Shown here: positions 1-11,486 of the stretch, in pieces
How the letters are laid out: each line of letters starts with the position of its first letter
Numbering within the stretch: position 1 is the first letter of the stretch
NCBI RefSeq assembly: GCF_958295425.1
Contig: NC_081144.1
Location: 1,156,501-1,220,500 of the forward strand
Length of the DNA stretch: 64,000 bases
Direction of reading: 5' to 3'
Source: Solea solea
Lineage: Eukaryota > Chordata > Actinopteri > Pleuronectiformes > Soleidae
Notes under the pieces: model-generated
What the model was told of the DNA's origin: nothing
The model's input: only the letters and a program-made list of their open reading frames with translations
The model's database searches: none
Program-made: the position numbers and the translations under genes

Positions 1-195
1 ACTGATCAGCTGCGTGGTTTTTGTCGCACCTGCAGCGCTGAGCTGCTGCTGAGGTGACGGTGCGATCCGCCGATCATCCGCCGGCCGGCAGCACCGTCAC
101 TGTGCGCTCGCCCGGCGCACACAGGCTGCGTTCGAGTGGGCCAGAGCTGAGCGCAGGCGCCGGGCCAGGCCGGTAACCTTGCGGAGGGACATAGG
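1..195 (+). promoter_or_regulatory. CpG-rich segment, possible upstream non-coding exon or promoter
   Basis: The first 200 bases are rich in CG dinucleotides, unlike the AT-rich DNA that follows. A good splice donor (AGG|GTAAGC) lies at 195/196, so this could be the end of a non-coding first exon of the PMCA gene. It could equally be part of a CpG island. A pyrimidine run (TCTC)n follows at 222-290. No coding potential is convincing here. The assignment is inference only. Confidence 0.25.
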
Positions 196-1663
196 GTAAG
201 CGAGTGGCGCACCATAGGCTTCTCTCGCTCTCTCTCTCTCTCTCCCTCCCTCTCTCTCTCCCCCCCTCTCTCTCGCGCTCTCTCTCTCGTGGGCCTGTGG
301 ACAGTGAAGCCTGTCACTCATAACATGTAGGCTCTGTGTGGAGGATGAAGAGAGAGAGGGATGAAGCTTACGCACGTCTGAAGGTGACCAGGAAAGGTCG
401 TTTTGTGTGGGCAACACTGTTGCACGAGGCCATTCCTGCACACAAGCGCACACTCTTACCGGTCTATGTGTGTGTGTTCTTGTATGGGTATATTTGTGAG
501 GACCCACAAAAAACACCTATAAACCATAGAGAGTGGGGACATTTTGAGGAGAGTGAGGACATTTTGGCTGGTCCTCCTGCTCTGTTTCAGGATTAAGACT
601 TGGATGAGTGTCCTCACTACACATGCTGTGCAAACATGTGTGTGTGTGTGTGTGTGTGTTGGACCTTTTCCCTGGTACAAACACTGATTTTCCAGGACCA
701 GTCATCATCATGCATGTGGACTAAATCCTGGTCCTAATGAGGCAGAATCTCATTATTTCTGAGATTTCTGGTTAAAGTTGGGGCAAAGCATGTGAACTGT
801 TGTTCGTTCGGTTAAAGTTAAAGTGAAGGTTCAGGTGTTATCTAGTTTTGGTAAAAGCTGCACAATACACCTCAGTGTGTGTGTGAGTATTTGTTACCCC
901 TTTAGGACCTCTTGTGTGGACCAGTAGTCCTCATGGAGACCAAAACCTGGTCCTAATGAGGCAGAACCTAATTTTCTGAGGAACTGGTTACGTTTTTGAT
1001 TTGTTATATCAAAGTTGTACAGGAAGTCAGTGCAGGGTGCAAAGAAGAGGTGGATAACTCACGTGAGACACTTAATTGGGTCTTTCTCTCTGTCAAACTT
1101 TCGCCATCATCCTCTTCCTCCTGCTTTATAGCACTCGACGGTAATGCAGATATGTGTGCCCTGTTGGGTCAGCCCACCTTTTAATGGCTCAGCCACTGAC
1201 TGTGTCGAATTCTAAGTGTGCTATTCCCACTGGGCGTTACAGAAGTGTGTGTGTGGCGCCCAGCCAGCGGCGGCAGCAGCAGCCCAGATACAAGTGCCCC
1301 CCGCCAGAGGTGACCCTTCAGCTGCCTGTTGGAAAGTAGGACTGCAGCTGTACAGGTGAACCGCAGGCTCCTGGCCGCTGTAGACCAGGAGATGATAACC
1401 CTGACAAATACACACAGAGTGTGTCTCTTCAATTTGTGCAAAAAATAAAACCTTAATGGAAACAAACTCAAGAGTTTTTACGCTTGATGGAGGTAGAAAA
1501 TCTGGGCAATCGTAAATGCAATAAGTGCAAACGGAAACAGATTCAGTGAATAAAACATGACGTTTAGAAATCACGTGTCTATCGTAGCTTTTTCCATGGT
1601 ACAGTTCTAGCAGAGCTCGGCTCGGCACTACTCAGTGATAGTACCTGAGTCGATTCTAAAATG

Positions 1664-1720
1664 TGACGTCAACAGACTGGTCAGAGAGTGTCGTCACTGG
1701 AAGAGTGACGAGCGTGACGT
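1664..1720. promoter_or_regulatory. Cluster of CRE-like (TGACG) sites
   Basis: A perfect palindromic TGACGTCA lies at 1664-1671. CGTCA, TGACG and TGACGTCC half or near sites follow before 1720. CREB/ATF factors bind such sites. The surrounding sequence (ccatggtac..., ggctcggcac) resembles a dispersed fish repeat, so the cluster may simply belong to that repeat. Confidence 0.3.
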
Positions 1721-2689
1721 CCGACACAAGAATCAAAGCGAACACTTACCGAACTGTAGATCAGTTAAAAAGACTTCAAAAAATCCTGAAAACTTGCGTT
1801 AATCTGCAACATTTAGCAAAGTCTAAAATCTCAATATTTAACAGAGGAGTCGAGAAGCCGAGTAGAACAGTTTAATGGAAAAGAGCCATTTGAGATGTGT
1901 TCATGAAATACTCAAACACACATGAAGTGTAACGAACTAGATGCTGCCGCTGCTGCCACCTTGTGGTCACGGATGTGAGGTCATAGTGGAAAAAAAGTTG
2001 TTCTTATAAATACAATCACTGAATCGCGTCATTAACTGAGTTTTTATTTGAACAGATTATTTTTATTTGGTTAAAATGTAAATTTGAATGGATACCTGGT
2101 TATAATAGGGCTGACACTTTTTTCCAAAAATCAAGTTAGTTTGAATATACAGATATACTATTTTCTTAACGATTACTCGTACTAAGAACCCGAAACACTT
2201 CCACACACTGCTTTCCAGATGCTTTGGTGTTTTGAATTTCCGTCCAACTAATGATTATTTTCATAATCTATTAATCTGTCCACTATTTTCTGGATTCATC
2301 AAGTACTTGTTTTGTCCATAAAATGTGGATCAGTGTTTACCCAAACCTGTAAATGATGATGTTCTCAAACGTCTTGTTTCACCTGCAAACCAAAATGATT
2401 CAGTTTGAATGATTTCTTTGTTTTATGGAGCAAAGAAACCAAAAAATATTCATTCAATTTCAGAAAACTTTAAATATTGAAATAGTTGAAGATTAATTAA
2501 GTAATCGATTACTAATGGAGTAATGGTTTCTACCCCGAGTGCGGATTTGCTTTACTGTCTTATTTTTCTCATGGACAAAGCGGGCATTCAAAGTGGTTCT
2601 AAAGCCCAGCTGTGCTCACAGCCCCCTCTGCTGGACCGAGTGGTAATTACCTTGGATGGTCTGTTGCACTTGTAGGCTGTAGATTTGAA

Positions 2690-3265
2690 ATGGAACAGGT
2701 TTTTACCTCCCAAAGTTCAAACTGAAATCCAAATTTGTTTTTGAAGTTTGTGAAAAGTGCCCTAAATAGACAAGGGTCATTAAAGTGCTTGAATTTTGTG
2801 CAAGAAAAAAGTTAAGTTGGTATTTAGGTAAATGTCTCGTTTCAAATGGTACGACGCCACCTGCTGTTTCATGCCCTGCATTGCCTGATGTACATAGAGA
2901 GTCATAATTACTAGCAGTGTTGTGGACACTGTCCTCTGTCCCTCGCTCTGCCATTGACTGTGTGAGATTCCGTGCAGAACATTGAGCGAGTAACGCTAAG
3001 CAAGAGAGACGTGATGTCTGGGAAATGAAATTTCCTTCATAGATCTCTGTCTCACCAAAGGAAACTTACAAAGACTGACTGTCCAAGATCCCAAGGACAA
3101 TCACTCATCCAGATGCAGAGCGTGCTGCAAAGTTGGACGCCATGGACTCTTACAAGATGTCCTTCCATCTTAAGCTGTGTCAGCACATTCATTCGGTCCT
3201 TGAATTTGAGGGAATTGGTCCTGGAAAGTCCTTGAATTTGATGTCAACAAAGGTGTGGGGATCCT
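2690..3265 (+). repeat. Longest copy of a dispersed repeat with two partial copies in this window
   Basis: The segment from the 'aaaagtgccctaaatag' region through 'gtgagattccgtgcagaac' matches 22310-22630. Its later part (gatgcagagcgtgctgcaaa ... ggtcctggaaa ... gatgtcaac) matches 16239-16385. This copy appears to contain both halves in order. Its class is not known to me; no terminal inverted repeats or coding frame are evident. Confidence 0.6.
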
Positions 3266-3406
3266 GGGGAGAGAGAGAGAGAGAGAGAGGGGGGGGGGAC
3301 ACACATGTAGTAAGACCATTATGTCCTTGCACTGATAGGAACACACACGAGTGCATGCTCCTGCTGTCACATGTGCTCAGGTTTGTGTGTGTGTAGCCTG
3401 GGTTCA

Positions 3407-3410
<4 letters not shown>

Positions 3411-3448
<38 letters not shown>
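3411..3448. repeat. (CA)n microsatellite
   Basis: An uninterrupted AC dinucleotide run of about 19 units. It generates spurious Thr/His and Val/Cys reading frames on both strands. Confidence 0.95.
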
Positions 3449-3452
<4 letters not shown>

Positions 3453-3967
3453 CTCAAGCTTCTTGTCACTGATAAAGAGAAAATACCTCCAGGAAAAGAG
3501 TGAAAAAGAGTGGCCACTTTCTTTTCTCTTCTTCTTCTTCTTGTTTTCGGGACGGTGCGTTCAGGAGCAGCGCTAACATTCAGGCTAAATGGGCGGAGCG
3601 CTGAGGGTTGTGGTGACCTTTTGTCCGACTCTTTTCATGTTCAAACACATTTGCAGGCAGGACGGCCCACCCTCTCACCCCTCTCACTGTTCTTCTTCAC
3701 CCTCTCATTTGACACATTTGTGTACTGTATGTACAGTAAGTGATGTCTCGCTCGGGGCACGAGGCTTGGTGTCTTTGTGTGTTTCCCCCGTACATCCGTG
3801 ATGTTTGCATCCTGTGGCCTAAGTGGACTCTGTTTGTGAGAGTGTGTGGAAGAGTTAGGAACGCGTAACTAACTGAGTAACAAAGTGTTTCTCCTTCGTT
3901 TTTGTCTTCTTCTTCTTGAGTTTATGTAATGCAGGCTCACATGGACACACATATACATACACATGTG

Positions 3968-4009
3968 CAGCAGCATCAGCAGCATCAGCAGCAGCAGCAG
4001 CAGCAGCAG
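3968..4009 (+). repeat. Interrupted (CAG)n trinucleotide repeat
   Basis: CAG units are interrupted by CAT (cagcatcagcagcatcag, then pure CAG). The run lies outside any supported exon, so the polyGln frame it produces is not taken as coding. Confidence 0.9.
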
Positions 4010-5396
4010 TGTCGTCCTCGTCAAAGCGCTGCACTCAACAGAGAGACACGGTCAGAGTTAGTTGCGGTCTTCGGAGGAGCGGGTTTTTCTCGCGTGAGCG
4101 TTATAAAATCAGACAGAATCAGTGAGTAAGGGACTGGGCGGCGGAAGAAAGGGCTCGATTGGGGGAGTAAATAAATGATTGCAGTAGCAGGAAGCAGAGA
4201 ACAACCGAATGTCAGGAGAGGAGGAAAGGACGGTAAAAAGAAAAAAACAAGTAATGAGACACTTTAAGAGGAAGTAAATAAAGGACTGAAGTCGACTGAT
4301 TAATCATTTTAGGCAATTCATTTGCTCCGATTGGGCCTCCACCTGCTCTACACAGAGGCTTTAATTATTTAAAGGGCACTTTTTGCAGAAAATGTGTGTC
4401 TACAGCTGTGGTTTTGGTCGCGATCTCAATGATTATGTGTTTATGATAATTATCTGCTCCGATAAAACAAAACAAAAGCAAAAACTCAAGCGCATGAGAG
4501 GCACATGGAGGCTACAAAGTGCATTCTTAATGCATTTAATTACTTCTGCAAACATGTTGATTCTTTCTTATGGTTTAATTTAGAGATTATCTGAAGCATT
4601 ATTTCTATTATTTCTATTCATATATAATTATATTATTATTATTATTACAACATTGTTTCCTATTCTAAATCCATATTTTAAATGTCAGGTCAGAAGTTCC
4701 TAGGTCCTGTTCTTCTACTATATTTTGTGTTACAATTAAAGAAGTGATGAACAACGTCATCTTCTCAGCCCCCTAAACCCCCCCCCCCCCCCCCCCCAGC
4801 TTAACAAGCCTGATATTGCCCAAGCCTAACATGTCATCCATTAAACCCTAACACTTACTGCTGATGCATTCAAGGAACCTCTTAAATGTCATTACTTCTG
4901 CAAACACACGTCCGTCTTTCCCAAACTTTCTTTAGAGGGACAGATTTTTAAAGATAGCAAACTATTAGCAAATTGTATAGCAGAGAGCAAATGTGTGAAT
5001 AACCTACAACCTTATCTGTAATACCTGATATTTTATTGATAATTATATTAGTAAATTAATCATTTCCACATTTGGTTAATTAATTAAACCTTTATTTATG
5101 AATGGTATTTAAAAGATATACACAAATCTTAAGTAAAAGATTGGTAAAAACTCTGTGGATTTGCTGAGGGACCCCCCAAAAAAATCTCTTGCGACCCATT
5201 TGTGGGGCCCTGACCCTGTCTTTGGAAGCCGTCACACCTTGCTGTTGATGCCACCTTTTTTGGAAATAGATTATTATGTCAATGGAGAAGTGTGGAAATG
5301 AGTGGGTGCCTCATGATACGATGATATGATACGTGATTCATCGCGATATCTGTCTAACTGAACAAAACTATACGTTAAAATCTTCAGTCAAAGTTA

Positions 5397-5485
5397 TGAT
5401 TAAATTAAATTAAATTAAATTAAATTAAATTAAATTAAATTAAATTAAATTAAATTAAATTAAATTAAATTAAATTAAATTAAAT
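5397..5485. repeat. (TTAAA)n pentanucleotide microsatellite
   Basis: About 17 near-perfect 5-bp units of TAAAT/TTAAA. It sits in AT-rich DNA with no gene. Confidence 0.95.
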
Positions 5486-6234
5486 ATTTGAGTAGTTTTT
5501 TGGTCAGGTGTGTTTATAAAGTTGGTGAAAATGGACAAAGAAATAATTTCATCAGATTTAAGACACTTTATATTGCATATTCTTACAGCCTGTGTTTTAG
5601 GGGTCTGAGGGTTAAATATTGCCATGAATGTAGTTGCATATTTTGTTGGAATATCATGACATTGACTGACATCTTTTTCTTCAGTAAAGTGGTGGTCGGG
5701 TGTTTTCAGGGCTGCTTTTTTCACACTTCACACTATTGTTATTCACCATCAGCCCGACTTTTACTGTAGATATGAAGAGATGGAAAAGAGGAGATGGAGA
5801 GTGAGGGGAAGCTTCAAAGGGCGAATGGGGAGACTGAGTCATAGACTGACACTCAGTCGGGATACAGGCAGCGCGGAGAGGAAACAAGGGAGGGAGAGGA
5901 TGCAAGAGGGAGCAGAGAGGAGAGGAGGGAGGAGAAAGGGAATTAATGATGAGCCCAACTTCTGTTTTTCTAATGCTCATCCTCATGTAAAACACCCAGA
6001 TAGGGAAATCTGAATATGTTGTGTCGTGTGTGTGTCTCTCTGTGTGTGTGAGTGTTTAGTTACAGTTGGTGCTAATTGCTCACGTGGGACGAGGCTTCCT
6101 CTCTGTGGCGGTTCCACCGGGTCATAGAGAACATACTGTACCGAGCGCTCGCTGTGTGTCCGATTTGTGTGGTTTGTACGGAAGAGTATTAGGGCCACAT
6201 GTAAAGAAACGTTTTTGAAAGAAAAAAAAAGAGA

Positions 6235-6720
6235 GAGATTAAGTCAGAATCTCAAGAAAAAGTCAGCTTTTTTTAATTCTGAGAAAAGTCAGAATTTTCT
6301 AATTCTGAGGGAAAAAAGTCAGAATTTTCTTAATCTGAGAAAAAAACTCAGAATTTTCTAATTCTGAGGGAAAGAAGTCAGAATTTTCTTAATCTGAGAA
6401 AAAAAGTCAGAATTTTCTTAATCTGAGAAAAAAAAGTCAGAATTTTCGAATTCTGAGAAAAAAAGTCAGAATTTTCGAATTCTGAGGAAAAAAAGTCTGA
6501 TTTTTTCAAATTCTTACAATGAATCCTGAATTTTCTAATTCTGAGAAAAAACTCAGAATTTTCTAAATTTGAGAAAAGTCCGAATTTTCGAATCCTGAAG
6601 AAAAAAAAGTCTGAGTTTTCGAATCCTGAAGAAAAAAAAGTCAGATTTTACTTATTCTGAAAAAAAAAGTCAGATTTTAATAATTTTGAGAAAAAAAAGT
6701 CAGAATTTACTTGAAGAAAT
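6235..6720. repeat. AT-rich minisatellite, about 28-bp unit
   Basis: The motif 'gagaaaaaagtcagaatttt(c/t)(t/g)aattct' repeats with many small length changes for almost 500 bp. The copies have diverged and no long frame survives. Similar 'aaaaagt' arrays occur at 33170-33560 (opposite sense) and 56210-56730. Confidence 0.85.
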
Positions 6721-7309
6721 AATGCGAGTGAATCTGGCAGGGACTGTTTACTTCAGAGCACCCTAATTTGTTGTTTATAATATTTATATTTGCGCCGGTG
6801 TATCGATCATCGTATTGCACAAGGAAGGGTGACGATATATCACCAAATCAATAGTTTGACCCATCTGTAATGTTTGTACCAATTTTCAGGTACAACAAGC
6901 ACATAATGATGAAAGTAAAATAGTAAAATATTAAAATGTTCTCATCCTGAAGTGAAGGCCAGAGAGAAGAGCTCTTTAAAAGTGATTTCAAATGATCACT
7001 GTCTTTTTAAGGTCGTGCTGAATGAAAAGTAGATTTTTATCCCACTGTACTTTTCACATGTTTATTTCCCTCAGAGATGATCTGATGTCATGACAGTGAA
7101 ATCAATAGAGCGGAGTGATAACGTTTTTATCTCCTCTCTGTGCTCTCGCTCTCAGGTCCTGGTGGCGCAGCAGCAGTAGCTACCTCTGAACTGGATCCGC
7201 TCGCCGCCTCTGATTCATCAGCCGCCTTTGCCTCGCTCGCCCCTCTCTCCACCCGTCCGTCGTCCCCCGCCGTCCTCGTCTGTGAGTCTGTCAGCCTGTC
7301 CGTCCGTCC

Positions 7310-7324
7310 ATGGACTGGCCGTGA
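7310..7324 (+). other. Upstream ORF 1 (4 codons plus stop)
   Basis: ATG GAC TGG CCG TGA. The start has C at -3 (tccATGG) and G at +4. If the leader is transcribed as drawn, this is the first AUG met by scanning ribosomes. Confidence 0.4.
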
Positions 7325-7474
7325 CCCTGGAGGGAGGGGGACAGAAACGAAGAAAGAGTGGAGTCGAAGCAGAGGGGACGGAGGAAAGGGAAGCTGGATT
7401 CATTCGGACGCAGCGCTCCTGAGGTGCACCTGCTCGCTGTTCTTCATCCCCCTCACCCTCCTCCTCCTCCTGGC

Positions 7475-7486
7475 ATGGAGAATTAA
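7475..7486 (+). other. Upstream ORF 2 (3 codons plus stop)
   Basis: ATG GAG AAT TAA in 'ggcATGGag', with G at -3 and G at +4, a favourable context. It is a minimal uORF that allows reinitiation. Confidence 0.4.
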
Positions 7487-7599
7487 AGGAGCAGTGGGAG
7501 GCTCAGCCCAGACAAAAACAGAGGAACGGCGCTCCGTCATTTCTTTGAAGAATATTAAAGAAAAATTAATTACACATATTAATTCTGACTGTTGAGCAC

Positions 7600-7638
7600 A
7601 TGAACATCCCCCAACCAACCAAACCAAAGTGGAACTGA
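7600..7638 (+). other. Upstream ORF 3 (12 codons plus stop)
   Basis: It encodes MNIPQPTKPKWN and stops with TGA at 7636-7638, about 60 nt before the first in-frame main ATG. The codons give no known peptide signature. Confidence 0.4.
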
Positions 7639-7715
7639 TTTGAGGACAGACTACGGAGAGAGAGGAGGACCAAAAATAAGTGGACACCCTCACTGACATG
7701 TCAACCACAGCCACC

Positions 7716-7950
7716 ATGGGCGAAATGGCAAACAGCGCAGTGGAGTTTTATCCCAAAGGGACTCGGAGTGGGAGCAGAGGAGGAGGAGGAGGAGGACGGG
7801 CGGACGGCGCCACGGGAGAATTCGCGGTCACAGTGGAGGAGCTCAGGGATCTGATGGAGCTCAGGGGGACCGACGCCCTGCAGAAGATCCAGGACAGCTA
7901 CGGAGACACAGAGGGACTCTGCCAGAGACTACAGTCCAGCGTCACTGATG
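7716..7950 (+). CDS. atp2b3: PMCA3 exon 1 (residues 1-78): cytosolic N-terminus
   Basis: First coding exon of a plasma-membrane Ca2+-ATPase, which exports Ca2+ from the cytosol using ATP. It starts MGEMANSAVEFYPK and reaches EELRDLMELRGTDALQKI, the N-terminal cytosolic segment typical of PMCA2/3. The chosen ATG (7716) has an ideal context (gccaccATGG) and matches the known family start. An in-frame ATG at 7698 would add MSTTAT; an in-frame TAA at 7677 excludes anything longer. A six-Gly run with basic and acidic flanks at residues 24-35 looks lineage-specific. The exon ends after the first base of a Gly codon at a GTGAGC donor (phase 1). Confidence 0.93.
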
Positions 7951-8394
7951 GTGAGCAGAGCAGGTTGTGATGTGATATTAGCGATTATTTTATATTATTA
8001 TGTTACATTTACAGTTAATTGGAGGTGGGAATCGCCAGAGACTCCACGATATGATATTATCACGATGTTTCATATGTTGCGATATAGTCACACAACAGCT
8101 CTCGTGAGAGTTAGCACTTGGCGCCATCTAGTGGACTGAACGTCAATTAATTGTTATTTTTTTTACGCTAATCCACAAATGTTTATTTGTAACATACGTT
8201 AAAAATTGATATGCTAAAAAAATTTGACCGAAAAATTACTTTGACTTTATTTATTTTACAAATTTAAAACAGAACAAACAATAACGTGAATGTTTGCAGC
8301 CTAAACAAAGCGTTATCCCAAACCTTAACCACAACCCATTAATCTCTTAACTTAACTTAACCTTAACCTAACCACAGAGAGGGGTCATTATCAC

Positions 8395-8690
8395 CCTCTG
8401 CAATCCCTCTGTTGCAAATAAGTTAAAGAGAAGGGCTGAGGTTGTCCTCACCAGACTGAGACTGAGACATAGTGGATGAGTCAGCAATCTGGAAATAATG
8501 GGAAAACACCCAGACGGTCTGTGCCAGTGTGGACGTCCAGAGACAATGAGACACATGCAAAAAGAGAACGGCAACAGTCGTTTATGGAACTGACTGAACC
8601 AGGACTTTGGTGAAGAATCGACACCTGACTTTCAGGCATTGCTTCATGTAACTGGTCTGTGTGTAAGAATATGAAGCGACAGAAACTTTT
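8395..8690 (+). mobile_element. Degenerate 3' end of a LINE (non-LTR retrotransposon) ORF2
   Basis: The plus strand reads VVLTRLRLRHSG, then after a stop GKHPDGLCQCG and RPETMRHM. This is the C-terminal pattern (LTRLRxxHSG...GxCxCG...ETxxH) common in fish LINE ORF2 products. In-frame stops show it is dead. Assignment to a clade would need a search. Confidence 0.6.
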
Positions 8691-9245
8691 CTAGAAAAAA
8701 AGACTTTGAAACCGCGATGAGAGGCTTTGAACTTCTGTAGAAGAATGTATTAATAGTAGAAGAAGAAAATCAAAAACTTTGAACTGTGATCGAGAGCTTC
8801 CAGCTATGGGGGGCAGCATTGTGCCTGTCAGTGTCCTGACAGAAATGAATTATTATTAGAAGAAGAAGAAGGATTTGAGACTGCGATGGGAGGCTTTGAA
8901 CTGCTGTATGGGAAGATTTAGTAGAAGAAGCAGAAGAACGGTGGTGGAGAGCAAGGACTTTGAACTGTAATTGAGAGCTTCAAGCTGTGGGGGGCAGCAT
9001 TGTGCCTGTCAGTGTATATTCACAAGGAAATGATTATTATTAGAAGAAGAAGAAGTACTTGAGACTGCGATGGGAGGCTTTGAACCTCTGTATGAAAATT
9101 TAGTAGAGAAAGAAGAAGAAGAAGAAGAAGAAGAAGAGTGCTTGAAATCAAGAACTTTGAACTGTAATTAGCTTCAAGCTGTGGGGGGCAGCGTTGCACC
9201 TCTCAGTGTACAGCCTGCCAAAACATATTATTATTAGAAGAAGAA
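8690..9245 (+). repeat. About 180-bp repeat in three copies, LINE-tail-like
   Basis: Blocks containing 'gcgatgggaggctttgaac', then 'gagcttcaagctgtggggg' and 'gcagcattgtgcctgtcag', each ending in (AGA)n runs, recur three times after the LINE fragment. They look like local tandem duplications of a retroelement 3' tail. Each copy ends in GAA-rich microsatellite. Confidence 0.7.
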
Positions 9246-9484
9246 GAAGAACCTTACCACAATAGCTAAACTTGACCAGGTCCAGGACCAAAACTTAGTT
9301 TGTGGACTAGGTTTTGGTCTCCATGAGGACGACTGGTCCTCGTTACAAGGCCAGATTTTAATGTCCTAAAGAGGCCACAAATACAAGCACATACACACAC
9401 ATTGACACACAAACTAGCAAGTTAATATGATTATGCTGATTAAAGGTTTTACAGTGATTGTAGGAAAGTGGGCTTCTCTGTATG

Positions 9485-9525
<41 letters not shown>

Positions 9526-9638
9526 GTGCTGTAACAGGGGTGTGGTACACACTACGCCCACTCCTTCAACTAGTTGGTAACCTAGCAACACAACAGCAGA
9601 GAGAAGTTGGCCAGAAAAGTCTGCAAGAGACAGAGAGA

Positions 9639-9675
<37 letters not shown>

Positions 9676-9679
9676 GTGA

Positions 9680-9710
<31 letters not shown>

Positions 9711-9900
9711 TTGTGAGATGGAGATGATGATGATGAGGAGAGAGAGAGTTGGTGGGTGTTGAGTTACAGTAAGTCTGTAGTGTGTTGCTAATTTGACACT
9801 GTGAGCTGGTCAGGAATCAGTGCAGCAGGTCCCAACACAAACACACACACACACACTCACACAAAACCGTGTACCTGCAGTTGTCCCTACAGCACAGTTG

Positions 9901-9901
<1 letters not shown>

Positions 9902-9941
<40 letters not shown>
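9902..9941. repeat. (CA)n microsatellite
   Basis: Twenty AC units in intron 1. A (TG)n run of similar length is at 9488-9520. Confidence 0.95.
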
Positions 9942-11451
9942 GCTGACTTTCACAAATGACACACGGTGTCTCGTGGGGTTGTTAAAAACTCTGCGACATG
10001 TTTCTCACCTTGTGTGACTCTAATGTCTTTACTCGTTCAGAGATTAAGATTAAGATTAAGATTAAGGAGTTTGCTTATATGTAAATGTATAAATATATGA
10101 ATACATGTGCACACGTAGACACACACATGTTCTCGTGCAGCATTCTCACTGAGGACACATCGTAGACCTAATGCATCCTTTAAAGTTGTGAGGACCAGAC
10201 AACATGTCCTCACAAGGACACACATACAAGAACACATGCATAGTCCAGTTTTCATGACTTCAGAGGACATTACATTGACTTACATTCATTTCCTGGAGAA
10301 ACCAACCTAACCATACAACATGTCTTCAGCATAAATGTAATAATTCATGTTATGGGCACTTGATTTTTGTCCCCACAAGGAAGACATGTCCCCATAATGT
10401 GACTGTGTGAACAGATTTAGGTCCTCACAACCCGAGTATTACCTGTATGACACACACACACACACACCGGGGTAAATGTACATATACATTATGATGCCGT
10501 CGATGTTGAAAATCATCTGTAATATGATACACAGAGCAGAGTGGTGGTTAAACCAACACACACACACACACACACACACACACAGCACTGCAGTATGAGA
10601 CTATTATATCCACACTGAAGAGAGAAAGACAGAGAAAATGATGGGAGTGTGTAAAAGAGAGAGTGTGTGTGTGTGTGTGTGTGTGTGTCAGTGCGATGAT
10701 GGGGGGAGGAGGGGGTGGGTGGGCGAGCGGGCGGTGTGAGGAGGGAAAGCTAGAACAGCTTGCCGCATTGTCAAGGACACATCAAGGGGAGATTGAGAGA
10801 GGGAGAAAAAGAGACGAGAGAGGCCCGAGAAGCTGAGGAAGAGGAAGAGGAGGATGGAGGGATGGACGAGTAGATGAGAAAGAGAGAGGAGGAGGAGGAG
10901 CGAGAGAGAGCGAGGGATGGACTAATGAAAGGGGGGATGCAGCTCACTATGATTACTCAGCATAAGGTCACCTGTTCTCTCGCTCTGTGCCTCGCCTTGG
11001 CCCGAACCCTGTTGAGCGTCATATTGCTACACAAACTCTTCAGCAACACTGGGAGCTACACATGACTCGCTGCAGCAAGCACACACACACACACTCTCAC
11101 ACACACACACTCACACACTCTCACACACTGACGCACACCGACAGTCACCGCTCTCGTCCAATCACAGCGCACACGTCGCTGTTCCTCCTCCCCTGACGTC
11201 CAATCAGGAAAAAAAATACACATAAAAGAAAACGGGGCTCTGCCTCAGACCCATTACGCCGAGAGAGTGACATCACCTGTTGCTGGGCAGAAACCTGTTA
11301 GAGACAGGAAGGGAAGGAAGCCCTGGACTTGCTATCCTGGTCACCATGGAAACTGAATCACTAAGGGGTGAGGTTGAAGGGGGGAGGAGGAGGAGGATGA
11401 GGAGGAGGGGGAGGAGGAGGATGAAGACGTTGCAGTGTCGTCACAGTTTAC

Positions 11452-11486
<35 letters not shown>

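Larger units (their letters stand above)
196..7155. other. Upstream or 5'-intronic DNA without a recognised gene
   Basis: No exon is recognisable in this stretch. It holds a repeat with paired 'ggtcctaatgaggcaga' segments near 733 and 949, an old inverted-repeat-type element around 1440-1980 containing CRE-like sites, and a dispersed repeat at 2690-3265. It also holds (CA)n at 3411-3448, interrupted (CAG)n at 3968-4009, poly-C at 4778-4797, (TTAAA)n at 5397-5485 and an AT-rich minisatellite at 6235-6720. If the 5'UTR exon at 7156 has a real acceptor, most of this is a 5' intron of the gene. Confidence 0.6.
7156..7715 (+). other. atp2b3: Probable 5'UTR part of the first coding exon
   Basis: A pyrimidine-rich acceptor (gctctcgctctcag) ends at 7155. 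The GC-rich sequence after it runs without a splice signal into the start codon, as expected for a 5'UTR joined to the first coding exon. An in-frame stop (TAA, 7677-7679) bounds the reading frame upstream. The leader has three short upstream ORFs. The exact exon start is inferred from the acceptor only. Confidence 0.55.

Noticed and set aside
3929..4129. PolyGln reading frame from the CAG repeat
   Set aside because: It lies upstream of the gene's leader, has no conserved neighbours, and the frame is due to the repeat itself.
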